Notes: generated by a model from the sequence alone, not told the origin. Counted from the first letter of the stretch, positions 1 through 9,050 are shown. The stretch is 64,000 nucleotides of DNA from Lachnospiraceae bacterium GAM79 (GCA_020735665.1 CP085928.1:248001-312000); one strand, 5' to 3'. Numbers and translations are program-made.

Positions 1-1
1 T

Positions 2-817
2 TACAGTAAGCTGGATTCCCATACGGTATTGTTTAACTGGGTAGGACTGAAAAACTTTGCCAAGATTTTGAATTTTAATGACGCAGTCGGAAGTACATTC
101 TGGTCCGTTCTCGGATGGACGCTGGTATGGGCGGTTGCTGCGACATTTACCAACTATATCTTCGGTATGATCCTTGCAATGGTCATCAATCGAAAGGGAA
201 CAAGATGTAAGAGTGTGTGGAGGTCGATCTTCATGTTATCCGCAGCCGTTCCACAGTTTGTATCCCTGCTTTTGATGCGTACGATCTTCAGTCAGAATGG
301 TATCGTAAATACCTTATTACTGAATCATCATATCATCGACAATGCAATTCCGTTCTGGAGCAATGCAACCGTTGCCCGTATCATGGTTATCGTGATCAAT
401 ATCTGGATCGGTATTCCGTTTACCATTATGCAGGTGACCGGTATCTTACAAAGTATACCGGAAGATATCTATGAGGCCGCAAAAGTGGATGGAGCCGGAC
501 CGGTGAAGATCTTCTTTAAGATCACACTTCCATATATGTTATTTGTAACAGCTCCGTATCTGATCACGACTTTTGCAGGTAATATTAATAACTTTAATGT
601 AATCTATCTTCTGTCAAACGGAGCACCGATTCCGGTTGGAAAGACAGCAGGAAAGACCGATCTTCTGGTTACCTGGCTCTACAAGCTGACAGTTGATAAT
701 CAGTATTATAATCTGGGTGCGGTTATCGGTATCATGACATTTATCGTTCTTGCGATCGTATCTCTGATCACCTATCATAATACAACATCTTATAAAGACG
801 AGGAGGGATTCCAGTAA
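2..817 (+). CDS. MalF-type sugar ABC transporter permease (5' partial)
   Basis: Inner-membrane permease subunit of a carbohydrate ABC importer of the MalF class. The reading frame is open to the window edge, so the start lies upstream; an apparent TTG start at 29 falls inside conserved sequence (FNWVGLKNF) and is not real. Multiple hydrophobic segments are visible, and the cytoplasmic EAA loop that contacts the ATPase is present (EAAKVDGAGPVKIFFKITLP). The C-terminus KDEEGFQ is typical of Gram-positive MalF proteins. It overlaps the next permease by one base (TAATG), so the two are translationally coupled. Maltose or maltodextrin is the likely substrate by family resemblance only; no binding protein of the MalE type or ATPase is in view. 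Confidence 0.9.
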   Translation, partial: YSKLDSHTVLFNWVGLKNFAKILNFNDAVGSTFWSVLGWTLVWAVAATFTNYIFGMILAMVINRKGTRCKSVWRSIFMLSAAVPQFVSLLLMRTIFSQNGIVNTLLLNHHIIDNAIPFWSNATVARIMVIVINIWIGIPFTIMQVTGILQSIPEDIYEAAKVDGAGPVKIFFKITLPYMLFVTAPYLITTFAGNINNFNVIYLLSNGAPIPVGKTAGKTDLLVTWLYKLTVDNQYYNLGAVIGIMTFIVLAIVSLITYHNTTSYKDEEGFQ

Positions 818-1692
818 TGACTAAAACAGGTAAGAAAATAAATGGAAAACAGAAGCTTACACCATCGGATATCGTTGTTCATATTATACTGGTAATTCTT
901 TCTGTGATCTGGGTAATCCCGATTCTGTGGATCGTTCTGATCAGCTTCCGTGGAGAAAAAGGACAGTATGTTTCTACATTGCTGCCAAAGGCGTATACTC
1001 TTGGCAATTACACAAAGTTATTTACAGATACCGGTATCCTGAATTTTCCGAAGATGTTCATGAATACTTTGATTATTGCGATTTTCTCCTGTATAATATC
1101 TACAGTATTTGTATTGGCGATGTCATACTGTATGTCGAGAATGCGTTTCCGACTGAGACGCCCATTTATGAATGTAGCATTGATCCTTGGTATGTTCCCG
1201 GGATTCATGGCTATGATTGCAGTTTATTATATCTTAAAGGCGATCGGACTGTCAGAAGGATCCTTGATCCGTGTTGCACTTATCCTGGTTTATTCCGGTG
1301 GTGCAGGCTTACAGTTCTATATTGCAAAAGGCTTCTTTGATACGATTCCGAAGTCGATCGAGGAAGCAGCTTATCTGGACGGAGCAACCAGATGGCAGTC
1401 GTTTACTAAGATCATTATTCCGTTAAGCCGTCCGATCATTGTATATACGGTTCTGAATTCCTTTCTTGCTCCTTGGATTGATTTCGTATTTGCAAAGGTT
1501 ATCTGCCGTGCAAATAAGGATTACTATACCGTATCTATCGGACTTTGGAATATGTTAGAGAAAGAATATGTGTATCCGTGGTTCAATTCCTTTGCAGCCG
1601 GTGCGGTGCTGATCTCAATTCCGATCATCATTCTGTTCATGTTTATGCAGAAGTGTTATCGTGAGAGCTTCTCCGGTGGTGTAAAAGGTTAA
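817..1692 (+). CDS. MalG-type sugar ABC transporter permease
   Basis: Second permease subunit (291 aa) of the same importer. Six hydrophobic segments are apparent, with the EAA loop EEAAYLDGATRWQSFTKIIIP near residue 190 and the MalG-like C-terminus GGVKG. The start ATG shares a base with the stop of the upstream permease and has AGGAGG at 801-806. It pairs with the upstream MalF-like subunit to form the channel. The ATPase is not encoded here; in Firmicutes such importers usually share an MsmX-type ATPase encoded elsewhere (family knowledge). Confidence 0.92.
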   Translation: MTKTGKKINGKQKLTPSDIVVHIILVILSVIWVIPILWIVLISFRGEKGQYVSTLLPKAYTLGNYTKLFTDTGILNFPKMFMNTLIIAIFSCIISTVFVLAMSYCMSRMRFRLRRPFMNVALILGMFPGFMAMIAVYYILKAIGLSEGSLIRVALILVYSGGAGLQFYIAKGFFDTIPKSIEEAAYLDGATRWQSFTKIIIPLSRPIIVYTVLNSFLAPWIDFVFAKVICRANKDYYTVSIGLWNMLEKEYVYPWFNSFAAGAVLISIPIIILFMFMQKCYRESFSGGVKG

Positions 1693-1742
1693 GGGATCAT
1701 ATGATTATTTGCTTATAGTTTGGTTGAAACAGAGGAATGTAT

Positions 1743-3443
1743 ATGATTACAGGTTCGTATTTAAAAAAGATTATTTCATGTGTGCTGATTATAAATTTAT
1801 TGATCTTATGTGGATGCGGTGATTCCGGGGCTACCCCCTCCACCCGGGAGAATGCAGAGACAAAAGAAGAATATGAAGCTGCGTTATATACAGCCCGCAC
1901 GACACCTTACGGAAAATATCCGGAACAGCTTACCTACACACTGGGTAAGCTGTCCGGAGCAAATAATTCCAATCTCCCGGATGGCGAGACGTATGAAAAT
2001 AATGCTTATACAAGGCTGTTGAATGAAAGGCTAAATGTTCAAAATCAGGATGTGTTTGAGGCTATGGATGAGCAATATACCGATAGTGTGACCATGGTGA
2101 TCGCACAGAATGATCTTCCGGATGTGATGATCGTGGAGGATCTGGATGAGCTTCAGTATCTGGTGGATAATGATATGATCGCAGATCTGACAGACAGCTA
2201 TAATAACTGTATGAGCGATACGATCAAGAATATATATGGAAGCTATGGTCGGGATATCCTTGATGTTGTAACCTTTGGCGGGAAGATCATGGCGATACCG
2301 GAAACGAATATCTCAGACGGACCGAATCTGATCTGGCTTCGTAAGGATTGGATGGATGCACTTGGGCTGTCCGCACCGAGAACACTCTCGGATGTAGAAG
2401 AGATTATAAGACAATTTAAAGAAAAAGATCCCGGACATAATGGGGCAGGAAATACCGTAGGGCTTGTATGTGATACCAGTCTCTGCGGCGGTTGTGGTTA
2501 TAGCAGCGAATACACATTAGATATTATATTTGCTGCATATGGTGCATTTCCGAAACAGTGGATTTATGATGAGGACGGCAATGTTGTCTATGGTTCGGTT
2601 CAGCCGGAGGCGAAAGAGGCACTTGCCCATATCCATGAGTTGTATAAAGAGGGAATTCTGGATCAGGATTTTCTGATGCGGACGAGCAGTAACCTGATCG
2701 AGCTGATCGTGGATGGTCAATGCGGTTCTTTCTTTGGTCCCTGGTGGGCACCGAATAACCCGCTGATGCAGGCAGTGGAACAGAATAAAGATGCCGAGTG
2801 GCAGCCTTATCTGATCGCAACAGAGAAATCCGGACTTACCAGTTATCATACACAGAATCCTTCCGGTAAGTATATTGTAGTGCGTAAGGGTTATGAATAT
2901 CCGGAGATTGCATGTAAGATTGTTAGTGTATTATTTGACTATTTGCGGTATAATGACAGAGACAATCAGGAGATTGTCGATTATTATAAAGAAAATGTAG
3001 ACCCTACCGCCAGACCGTTTGCGATCAATGTAGATTATAACAATGCTTTACAGATCTGCTATGGAGAACTGAATCATGTATTTGCGGGGGACAAATCCGC
3101 AGATGATCTGAACGTACTGGAATATTCCTATTATGAGGCATGCGAATCCTATCTGAAGGATGCGGAGAATGCCAGTGCGGAAGATTGGGCGGCGTATACT
3201 TCCCGTATCACAGCCTGTAAGATCTTAAACGATGGAAGAACGAACAAAGTAGAGTCGTTATATTTTGGAGAAACGGAAACGATGGTTACAGACTGGTGGA
3301 GCCTTGAGAATCTGGAAAGTGACACCTATCTGAAGATTGTAACCGGTGAGAGTTCACTCGATGAATTTGACCGTTTTGTCGAGAACTGGTATCAGAATGG
3401 CGGTGAAACGATCACAAAAGAGGTACGGGCTGAGATAGAATAA
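1743..3443 (+). CDS. extracellular solute-binding lipoprotein, LplA-like
   Basis: Predicted lipid-anchored sugar-binding protein, 566 aa. The N-terminus has a basic and hydrophobic signal (KKIISCVLIINLLILCGC) with the lipobox ending in the Cys of CGCGD. The body resembles large LplA-type family 1 binding proteins. I chose ATG 1743 over 1737 because AGAGGA at 1731-1736 gives a normal spacing only to 1743. It follows the two permeases by 50 bp on the same strand, but its size class is that of LplA/oligosaccharide systems rather than of a MalE, so it may serve another importer or act as an accessory receptor. Ligand unknown. Confidence 0.82.
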   Translation: MITGSYLKKIISCVLIINLLILCGCGDSGATPSTRENAETKEEYEAALYTARTTPYGKYPEQLTYTLGKLSGANNSNLPDGETYENNAYTRLLNERLNVQNQDVFEAMDEQYTDSVTMVIAQNDLPDVMIVEDLDELQYLVDNDMIADLTDSYNNCMSDTIKNIYGSYGRDILDVVTFGGKIMAIPETNISDGPNLIWLRKDWMDALGLSAPRTLSDVEEIIRQFKEKDPGHNGAGNTVGLVCDTSLCGGCGYSSEYTLDIIFAAYGAFPKQWIYDEDGNVVYGSVQPEAKEALAHIHELYKEGILDQDFLMRTSSNLIELIVDGQCGSFFGPWWAPNNPLMQAVEQNKDAEWQPYLIATEKSGLTSYHTQNPSGKYIVVRKGYEYPEIACKIVSVLFDYLRYNDRDNQEIVDYYKENVDPTARPFAINVDYNNALQICYGELNHVFAGDKSADDLNVLEYSYYEACESYLKDAENASAEDWAAYTSRITACKILNDGRTNKVESLYFGETETMVTDWWSLENLESDTYLKIVTGESSLDEFDRFVENWYQNGGETITKEVRAEIE

Positions 3444-3479
3444 GAAGTTTCCGATGTTTTTATACGGAGGCATATTAAG

Positions 3480-4076
3480 ATGACAGAAAGAGAAAAAATG
3501 ATAGCAGGATCCGTTTATGATCCATCTGATGATGAATTAATACGATTAAGACAGAATGCGCATCGGTTGAGTAAAGAGTATAATGACTGCTTTGAGACAG
3601 ATGAGAAACGCGAGAAGATTCTGGCAGAGCTGATTCCGAATAAGGGTAAGAATGTATATCTTCAGGGACCGGTTCAGTTCGATTACGGTTGCTTTACCGA
3701 GATAGGCGAGAACAGTTATGCGAACTTTAATTTTACCTGTCTGGACTGTGCACCTGTTAAGATCGGCTGCAATGTATTTATGGGACCGAATGTTTCTCTG
3801 CTGACACCGATGCATCCGTTTCGTTTTCAGGAGCGTAACATTTATAAGAGGGAAGACGGCGTGTATACAGACCGGGAATATGCGAAGCCAATCACGATCG
3901 GAGATAACTGTTGGCTGGCAGGAAATGTAACAGTATGTGGCGGTGTAACGATCGGCAGCGGTTCTGTGATCGGAGCCGGAAGCGTGGTTACGAGAGATAT
4001 CCCATCGGGAGTATTGGCTGCCGGAAATCCATGCAGAGTCATTCGCGAGATCACGGAGGAAGACCGTTTAAAGTAG
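3480..4076 (+). CDS. sugar O-acetyltransferase, maltose O-acetyltransferase family
   Basis: Left-handed beta-helix acetyltransferase of 198 aa that would move an acetyl group from acetyl-CoA to a sugar hydroxyl. The N-terminal helical cap (TEREKMIAGSVYDPSDDELI) is the Mac domain seen in Maa and LacA. Hexapeptide repeats follow (IGCNVFMGPN, IGDNCWLAGNVTV, IGSGSVIGAGSVV), with the catalytic His probably in LLTPMHP. RBS CGGAGG at 3465-3470. It lies 36 bp after the binding lipoprotein and before a terminator, so it probably closes the sugar operon, where such enzymes are thought to acetylate surplus sugar. Confidence 0.88.
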   Translation: MTEREKMIAGSVYDPSDDELIRLRQNAHRLSKEYNDCFETDEKREKILAELIPNKGKNVYLQGPVQFDYGCFTEIGENSYANFNFTCLDCAPVKIGCNVFMGPNVSLLTPMHPFRFQERNIYKREDGVYTDREYAKPITIGDNCWLAGNVTVCGGVTIGSGSVIGAGSVVTRDIPSGVLAAGNPCRVIREITEEDRLK

Positions 4077-4103
4077 AATTATATTGTTGAGAAAATGAAA
4101 TGG

Positions 4104-4138
4104 GAGTCTGTCAATGAAAAAGTTGACAGGCTCTTTTT
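4104..4138 (+). terminator. intrinsic terminator after the sugar operon
   Basis: Perfect 11-bp stem (GAGTCTGTCAA at 4104-4114 with TTGACAGGCTC at 4123-4133, one G-U type pair) followed by TTTTT. It separates the acetyltransferase gene from ddh. Confidence 0.85.
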
Positions 4139-4185
4139 GAATCATTAAACTGAAAGAAGAGTAATTTTGCAAAGGAGTATGAAAC

Positions 4186-5166
4186 ATGAAAATAGGTATT
4201 TTAGGATATGGTAATCTTGGACGGGGTGTTGAGTGCGCGATCAAGCAGAATCCGGATATGGAGCTAGCAGCGGTATTTACCAGACGTGCACCGGAGACAG
4301 TATCGATATTAACAGAGGGAGCAGCTGTTTGTTCTGTAAATGATGTGGAGCAGTGGAAGGATAAGATCGATGTCATGATCCTCTGCGGCGGCAGTGCTAC
4401 CGATCTGCCGGAGCAGACACCAAAGTATGCAGAGATGTTCAATGTTATAGACAGCTTCGATACACATGCAAGAATTCCGGAGCATTTTGCAAATGTAGAT
4501 GCTGCCGCAAAGAAGAATGGTCATGTCGGCATCATCTCAGTAGGCTGGGATCCGGGTATGTTCTCTTTAAATCGTATGTATGCAAATGCGATCTTACCGG
4601 AAGGTCGTGATTATACATTCTGGGGAAAAGGTGTCAGCCAGGGACATTCCGATGCGATCCGTCGTGTAGAGGGTGTTAAGGATGGCAAGCAGTATACGAT
4701 CCCTGTAGAAGCAGCACTGGAAGCAGTCAGAAATGGTGAGAATCCAGAACTTACAACCAGACAGAAGCACACAAGAGAGTGCTTTGTTGTATTAGAGGAT
4801 GGTGCCGATCCTGTAAAAGTTGAAGAAACGATCAAGAACATGCCAAATTATTTTGCCGATTATGATACGACGGTTCACTTTATCAGTGAAGAAGAATTAA
4901 AGGCAAACCACAGTGGAATTCCTCATGGTGGATTTGTGATTCGTTCCGGTAAGACCGGCTGGAATCTGGAAAATAATCATGTGATTGAATACAGCCTGAA
5001 GCTGGATTCCAATCCAGAATTCACATCCTGTGTCATCGTGGCTTATGCAAGAGCAGCATACCGTCTGTACAAAGAAGGACAGAGCGGATGTAAGACTGTA
5101 TTCGATATAGCACCGGCGTACTTAAGCGCAAAAGACGGAGCAGAGCTCCGTAAGAGCTTGTTGTAA
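4186..5166 (+). CDS. ddh: meso-diaminopimelate D-dehydrogenase
   Basis: NADPH-dependent enzyme of 326 aa that makes meso-diaminopimelate from tetrahydrodipicolinate in one step, feeding lysine and peptidoglycan synthesis. The Rossmann motif GYGNLGRG is at residues 7-14. SVGWDPGMFS and the long C-terminal substrate domain match the Ddh family along its usual length (about 326 aa). RBS AAAGGAG at 4171-4177. It is a single gene between a terminator and a long inverted repeat. It implies a DAP-type cell wall made by the dehydrogenase variant of the pathway. Confidence 0.95.
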   Translation: MKIGILGYGNLGRGVECAIKQNPDMELAAVFTRRAPETVSILTEGAAVCSVNDVEQWKDKIDVMILCGGSATDLPEQTPKYAEMFNVIDSFDTHARIPEHFANVDAAAKKNGHVGIISVGWDPGMFSLNRMYANAILPEGRDYTFWGKGVSQGHSDAIRRVEGVKDGKQYTIPVEAALEAVRNGENPELTTRQKHTRECFVVLEDGADPVKVEETIKNMPNYFADYDTTVHFISEEELKANHSGIPHGGFVIRSGKTGWNLENNHVIEYSLKLDSNPEFTSCVIVAYARAAYRLYKEGQSGCKTVFDIAPAYLSAKDGAELRKSLL

Positions 5167-5168
5167 TT

Positions 5169-5343
5169 GCATAATTCATTAGATGGTGTCAAACATGTTG
5201 ACTTTACCAATCAGGGAACGCTTCCGCTCGTTTCGTCCTGCAGCGGTACTAAGATGCCGCCTTTGCGCCATCAAGTACCGGCGGACTCAAATGTCCCTGT
5301 ATTGGTAAATCAACATGCTTATACACCATCTAATGAATTGTGC
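5169..5343. repeat. long inverted-repeat element (hairpin A)
   Basis: Two arms of about 50 nt (5169-5217 and 5294-5343) are reverse complements with few mismatches; both carry ATTCATTAGATGGTGT or its complement. A nested inner stem, CGGTACT with AGTACCG, lies in the centre. The element fills the whole gap between ddh and the nitroreductase gene. The 62-codon open frame across it comes from the palindrome and is not a gene. No long T-run follows the right arm, so it is not a simple terminator. Confidence 0.8.
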
Positions 5344-5371
5344 CAGTACTTGTAATAAGGAGGATTTTAAG

Positions 5372-5899
5372 ATGAGCGTTGTTTTGGATGAGATGAAGAC
5401 GAGAAGAAGTATCCGGAAGTTCAAACCGGATATGGTTCCGGCAGATGTTCTGGATCAGATCATTGAAGCAGGAACATTTGCTGCAAATGGCAGAGGCTTG
5501 CAGTCTCCGATCATTATTGCGGTAACAAATAAAGAGATGCGGGATAAGATCATGGAGATGAACCGTAAGATCGGCGGCTGGGAGGAAGGCTTTGATCCGT
5601 TTTACGGAGCACCTGTTATATTGATCGTACTGGCAGATGCATCCTGTCCGACTGCTGTCTATGACGGAAGCCTGACGATGGGAAATCTGATGCTTGCCGC
5701 ACATGATCTTGGAATCGGAAGCTGTTGGATCCATCGTGCAAAAGAAGGATTCGAAAGCGAAGAAGGAAAGCAGATCCTTGAAGGCCTTGGAATCACCGGC
5801 GACTATATCGGTGTCGGACATTGCGCACTTGGATTTACGGATGGAGCGTATCCTGATGTTATTCCAAGAAAGGATAACAGAGTATACTATATTCGCTAA
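5372..5899 (+). CDS. nitroreductase family protein
   Basis: FMN-dependent nitroreductase-like oxidoreductase of 175 aa. The N-terminal FMN phosphate motif is clear (RRSIRKFKPD), as is the family segment AANGRGLQSPIIIAV. The C-terminal part (GNLMLAAHDLGIGSCWIHRAKE) matches the cofactor-binding lobe. ATG 5372 is chosen because AAGGAGG lies at 5357-5363; an upstream in-frame start at 5315 falls inside the inverted repeat and has no RBS. The physiological substrate is unknown. Confidence 0.9.
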   Translation: MSVVLDEMKTRRSIRKFKPDMVPADVLDQIIEAGTFAANGRGLQSPIIIAVTNKEMRDKIMEMNRKIGGWEEGFDPFYGAPVILIVLADASCPTAVYDGSLTMGNLMLAAHDLGIGSCWIHRAKEGFESEEGKQILEGLGITGDYIGVGHCALGFTDGAYPDVIPRKDNRVYYIR

Positions 5900-5906
5900 G
5901 CAGTTA

Positions 5907-5934
5907 TTGACATTCTGAAAAAATATGGTAGAAT
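5907..5934 (+). promoter_or_regulatory. promoter for the MATE transporter leader
   Basis: TTGACA at 5907-5912, 16-bp spacer, TAGAAT at 5929-5934 with an extended -10 TG at 5926-5927. It lies just after the nitroreductase stop and upstream of a terminator hairpin, giving a short leader RNA starting near 5941. Confidence 0.7.
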
Positions 5935-5988
5935 AGCCACGAAAACGAATGAAGTGGATTTTTCCGGATAATAAATAAGTCATCTTTT

Positions 5989-6035
5989 CGCCACACAGCT
6001 ATAAGTGAAACCATTTATAACTGTGTGGCGTTTTT
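5989..6035 (+). terminator. terminator or attenuator hairpin in the MATE leader
   Basis: Arms 5989-6004 and 6015-6030 pair at 15 of 16 positions and are followed by TTTTT. The hairpin is downstream of a good promoter (5907-5934) and ends only about six bases before the ribosome-binding site of the MATE gene. It would therefore stop the MATE transcript itself unless relieved. Confidence 0.75.
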
Positions 6036-6055
6036 ATGTAGAGAGGGAGAAATGT

Positions 6056-7390
6056 ATGAACGAAGAATTTATGAAAGAACGACCGGTGCTGCCGCTGCTT
6101 TTGTCAATGGCACTTCCGATGATATTATCGATGTTGGTCAATTCTCTGTATAACATTGTGGACAGCTTTTTTGTAGCGAAGATCAGCGAGGATGCGATGA
6201 CAGCTCTGTCGCTTGTCTTTCCGATCCAGAATTTTGTAAATGCGGTAGCCATCGGTTTTGGCGTGGGAATCAATGCGGTGATCGCGTTCTATCTCGGCGC
6301 AAAAGAACCGGACAAGGCAAATGCAGCAGCGTCAAAGGGCACTCTTCTTTCTGTTGTTCATGGTGTGATCATGACAGTAGTCTGTATTCGGATCATGCCG
6401 GGATTTCTGCGAATGTTCACATCGAATGAGATGGTTGTTCAGATGGGAATTCAGTATTCGATGATCGTATTTGCATTTTCTGTTATTATTTCCATTGATC
6501 TGTCATTTGAGAAGATTTATCAGGCAGTTGGAAGAATGGTTGTTACAATGGTCGGACTTGGCGGTGGATGCCTGATGAACATTGTATTAGATCCCCTATT
6601 GATCTTCGGTATCGGACCATTCCCGAAAATGGGAATCCGGGGCGCGGCACTTGCAACCGGACTTGGACAGGTGTTTACCCTGTTGATCTATCTGTTTGTC
6701 TATGTGTTCCGTCCGATATCCGTAAAGATCGGCAGACGATATCTGCATACGGAGGATTATCTGACAGGGAAGCTGTATGCGATCGGTATTCCGGCTATTC
6801 TTAATATGGCGCTTCCGTCCCTGCTTACAACTGCACTGAATGCGATATTAAGTACCTATTCACAGATCTATGTCGTGATCCTTGGAATCTATTATAAATT
6901 GCAGACATTTTTATATCTTCCTGCAAACGGCATGATCCAGGGTATGCGTCCGGTAATTAGCTATAATTACGGAGCAGGAGAGCATAAGCGTGTCCGCAGC
7001 ATTTATAATATTACACTTACGATCATTGGTATGATCATGGTATTTGGAACAGTGATCTGTCTGATCTTTCCGGATAAATTGATCGGAATGTTCTCGGATA
7101 ATCAGGCAACGATCACGGAGGGCGCGACGGCACTTCGGATCATCTGTGCCGGATTTATTGTTTCTTCGGTATCCGTGACTTCATCCGGTGCATTAGAGGG
7201 ACTTGGTAAGGGTACGCCATCATTGATGATCTCCCTGCTTCGCTATGTGGTTGTCATCATTCCGGCAGCATTTGTACTCAGTCGTATCTTTGGTGTTGTC
7301 GGTGTCTGGAATGCGTTCTGGGTAGCAGAACTGATAACAGCAGTTGCCGCACTTTTCATTTACCGACAGGCAGTTAAGAGAAAAAGTTAA
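6056..7390 (+). CDS. MATE family efflux transporter
   Basis: Multidrug and toxin extrusion transporter of 444 aa, an antiporter with about 12 membrane helices in two related halves. The start of the family fold is visible (PVLPLLLSMALPMILSMLVNSLYNIVDSFFVAKI), as is the second-half counterpart (IPAILNMALPSLLTTALNAIL). ATG 6056 is preferred because GAGAGGGAG is at 6041-6048. Substrates cannot be read from sequence; drugs, bile salts or metabolites are possible. Expression may be controlled by the leader hairpin immediately upstream. Confidence 0.92.
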   Translation: MNEEFMKERPVLPLLLSMALPMILSMLVNSLYNIVDSFFVAKISEDAMTALSLVFPIQNFVNAVAIGFGVGINAVIAFYLGAKEPDKANAAASKGTLLSVVHGVIMTVVCIRIMPGFLRMFTSNEMVVQMGIQYSMIVFAFSVIISIDLSFEKIYQAVGRMVVTMVGLGGGCLMNIVLDPLLIFGIGPFPKMGIRGAALATGLGQVFTLLIYLFVYVFRPISVKIGRRYLHTEDYLTGKLYAIGIPAILNMALPSLLTTALNAILSTYSQIYVVILGIYYKLQTFLYLPANGMIQGMRPVISYNYGAGEHKRVRSIYNITLTIIGMIMVFGTVICLIFPDKLIGMFSDNQATITEGATALRIICAGFIVSSVSVTSSGALEGLGKGTPSLMISLLRYVVVIIPAAFVLSRIFGVVGVWNAFWVAELITAVAALFIYRQAVKRKS

Positions 7391-7452
7391 GATTTCATAG
7401 ATTGCACAGTTGCATGAAAAAGAAGATAATAAAAGAAGAAAGAAGGATTTAT

Positions 7453-7866
7453 ATGTGGTTTGTATTTGCATTGTTGTCGTCTGTATTTGCGGCATTGACA
7501 TCAATTCTTGCAAAGGTAGGTATTGACGGAGTAAATTCGAATCTTGCAACAGCGATCCGAACAGCAGTTGTGCTTGTGATGTCATGGGGCATGGTGTTCC
7601 TGACACATACACAGTCCGGAATCAGCGCGATCGGGAAGAAAAGCTGGTTGTTCCTGATTTTATCAGGACTTGCAACCGGAGCATCGTGGTTGTGTTATTA
7701 TAAAGCACTTCAGATGGGAAATGCATCCAAGGTAGTACCAATCGATAAATTAAGTGTCGTTATTACATTGATTCTTGCATTTGTATTCCTGCACGAAGAA
7801 TTCACGATGAAGTCGATTATTGGCTGTGTACTGATCGGACTGGGAACTTTGTTGATGGTGTTATAA
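7453..7866 (+). CDS. EamA family transporter, single four-helix unit
   Basis: Small membrane protein of 137 aa with four hydrophobic helices, matching one EamA half-unit. It begins WFVFALLSSVFAALTSILAKVG, typical of dimeric EmrE-like or EamA transporters, and ends LIGLGTLLMVL. ATG 7453 follows a purine-rich AGAAGG at 7441-7446; the upstream in-frame start at 7402 would add a charged tail not typical of the family. It lies 62 bp after the MATE gene and is probably co-transcribed. Substrate unknown. Confidence 0.85.
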   Translation: MWFVFALLSSVFAALTSILAKVGIDGVNSNLATAIRTAVVLVMSWGMVFLTHTQSGISAIGKKSWLFLILSGLATGASWLCYYKALQMGNASKVVPIDKLSVVITLILAFVFLHEEFTMKSIIGCVLIGLGTLLMVL

Positions 7867-7920
7867 ATAGATTAAGATAAGAGCGCAGGCGGCACAGATA
7901 AGGTGTATATTTTAGTAGAA

Positions 7921-7958
7921 GTCCGGATATGGCAGAAATGCTGTATCCGGATTTTTTT
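7921..7958 (+). terminator. intrinsic terminator, copy 1 of a repeated module
   Basis: TCCGGATA (7922-7929) pairs with TATCCGGA (7944-7951), followed by seven T. The hairpin and its 5' flank (7904-7960) recur almost identically at 9051-9107 after the Rpn gene. Confidence 0.85.
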
Positions 7959-8070
7959 ATGGTTAAACTTGTTTTCCCCGCTGATATCCGTTACAATCAA
8001 ACATGGAGAGACGGCGGCAATATATTAAGATATACATGTTATTCTGTTCTGTCAGGAAAGGAGATGGGAC

Positions 8071-9027
8071 ATGGATAACGAATTAATATATTCCGCTGAT
8101 GCGACATATCAGAAAGCACAGTATGATGCCAGTGCCAAGCGCCTGCTAGGACAGAAGATCATATTGGCGCATATAATGATACGGGTAGTAGATGAATTTA
8201 AAGGCATGGATGCAGAGACGGTCGCTTCGCTGATCGAAGGTGAACCATATATCAGTCAGGTTCCGGTAGAACCCGGACTAACGAACAAAGAAATGGTGGA
8301 TTCCGGAACCGGTGAACGGATTGTCGGCCTTAATACAGAAAGCTTCGAGATCGATGAGGGAAAGGTATATTTTGACATCATTTTCTATGTGCGGATGCGG
8401 GATGGACTGGCAAAAATGATCATCAATCTGGAAGCGCAGAAGGATGAACCGACAAAGTACTTTATCTTAAATCGAGCAATCTATTACACTGCAAGGTTGG
8501 TATCTTCCCAGAAAGAGCGGGAATTTACAGGTTCCGACTATAACGAGATCAAACAGGTGTATTCCATCTGGATCTGTATGAATATGAAAGAGAACAGCCT
8601 AAGCCATATCCATATGGTAAAAGATGATCTGCTTGGAGATCAGGACTGGAAAGGAAATCTGGATATTCCTAATATCGTGATGATTGGGCTGGCGAAGGAG
8701 ATTCCACCAAAGGAAGAAAGATATGAACTGCATCGATTACTTGGAACACTATTGTCGCAGACAATGACGGCAGAACAGAAATTGAAGCTTATGAAACAGG
8801 AGTATGACATACCGGTAGACAGACACAGTATAAGGGAAGAGGTGAAGATCATGTGCAATCTGAGTGAAGGCGTAGAAGAAATGGGATATGTAAAGGGCGA
8901 AGCCGCTGGTATAGCGAAAGGAAAAATTGATATTATCCTGAAAATGCATAAAAAAGGCTACAACTTAGAGCAGATCATGGATGTAACCGAAATGAGCGAA
9001 GCTGAAATTAAGGCAATCATAGGATAA
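8071..9027 (+). CDS. Rpn family recombination-promoting nuclease / putative transposase
   Basis: PD-(D/E)XK nuclease family protein of 318 aa. The core is visible as VYFDIIFYVRM followed by MIINLEAQKDE, the expected Asp and Glu-x-Gln metal site, and then the family segment KQVYSIWICMN. The C-terminus has the usual GKIDIILKMHKKGYNLEQI tail. RecA-independent, DNA-nicking Rpn proteins of this family are widespread and often multicopy in Lachnospiraceae (family knowledge). RBS AAAGGAG at 8057-8063. Its last 100 bases and 3' flank are repeated as a broken copy at 12801-12936, and the terminator flank recurs upstream at 7904. Confidence 0.88.
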   Translation: MDNELIYSADATYQKAQYDASAKRLLGQKIILAHIMIRVVDEFKGMDAETVASLIEGEPYISQVPVEPGLTNKEMVDSGTGERIVGLNTESFEIDEGKVYFDIIFYVRMRDGLAKMIINLEAQKDEPTKYFILNRAIYYTARLVSSQKEREFTGSDYNEIKQVYSIWICMNMKENSLSHIHMVKDDLLGDQDWKGNLDIPNIVMIGLAKEIPPKEERYELHRLLGTLLSQTMTAEQKLKLMKQEYDIPVDRHSIREEVKIMCNLSEGVEEMGYVKGEAAGIAKGKIDIILKMHKKGYNLEQIMDVTEMSEAEIKAIIG

Positions 9028-9050
9028 AGACATAAGCAGAACAGGTAACA

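Noticed and set aside
29-31. TTG as the start of the first permease gene
   Set aside because: The frame is open to the window edge and the preceding residues also read as permease sequence; the gene is simply cut by the window.
5167-5355. 62-codon open frame after ddh
   Set aside because: It coincides with inverted-repeat hairpin A, has no RBS and no protein-like composition.
5330-5983. Minus-strand open frame of 217 codons
   Set aside because: It is antisense to the nitroreductase gene with no RBS; the plus-strand frame has clear family motifs.
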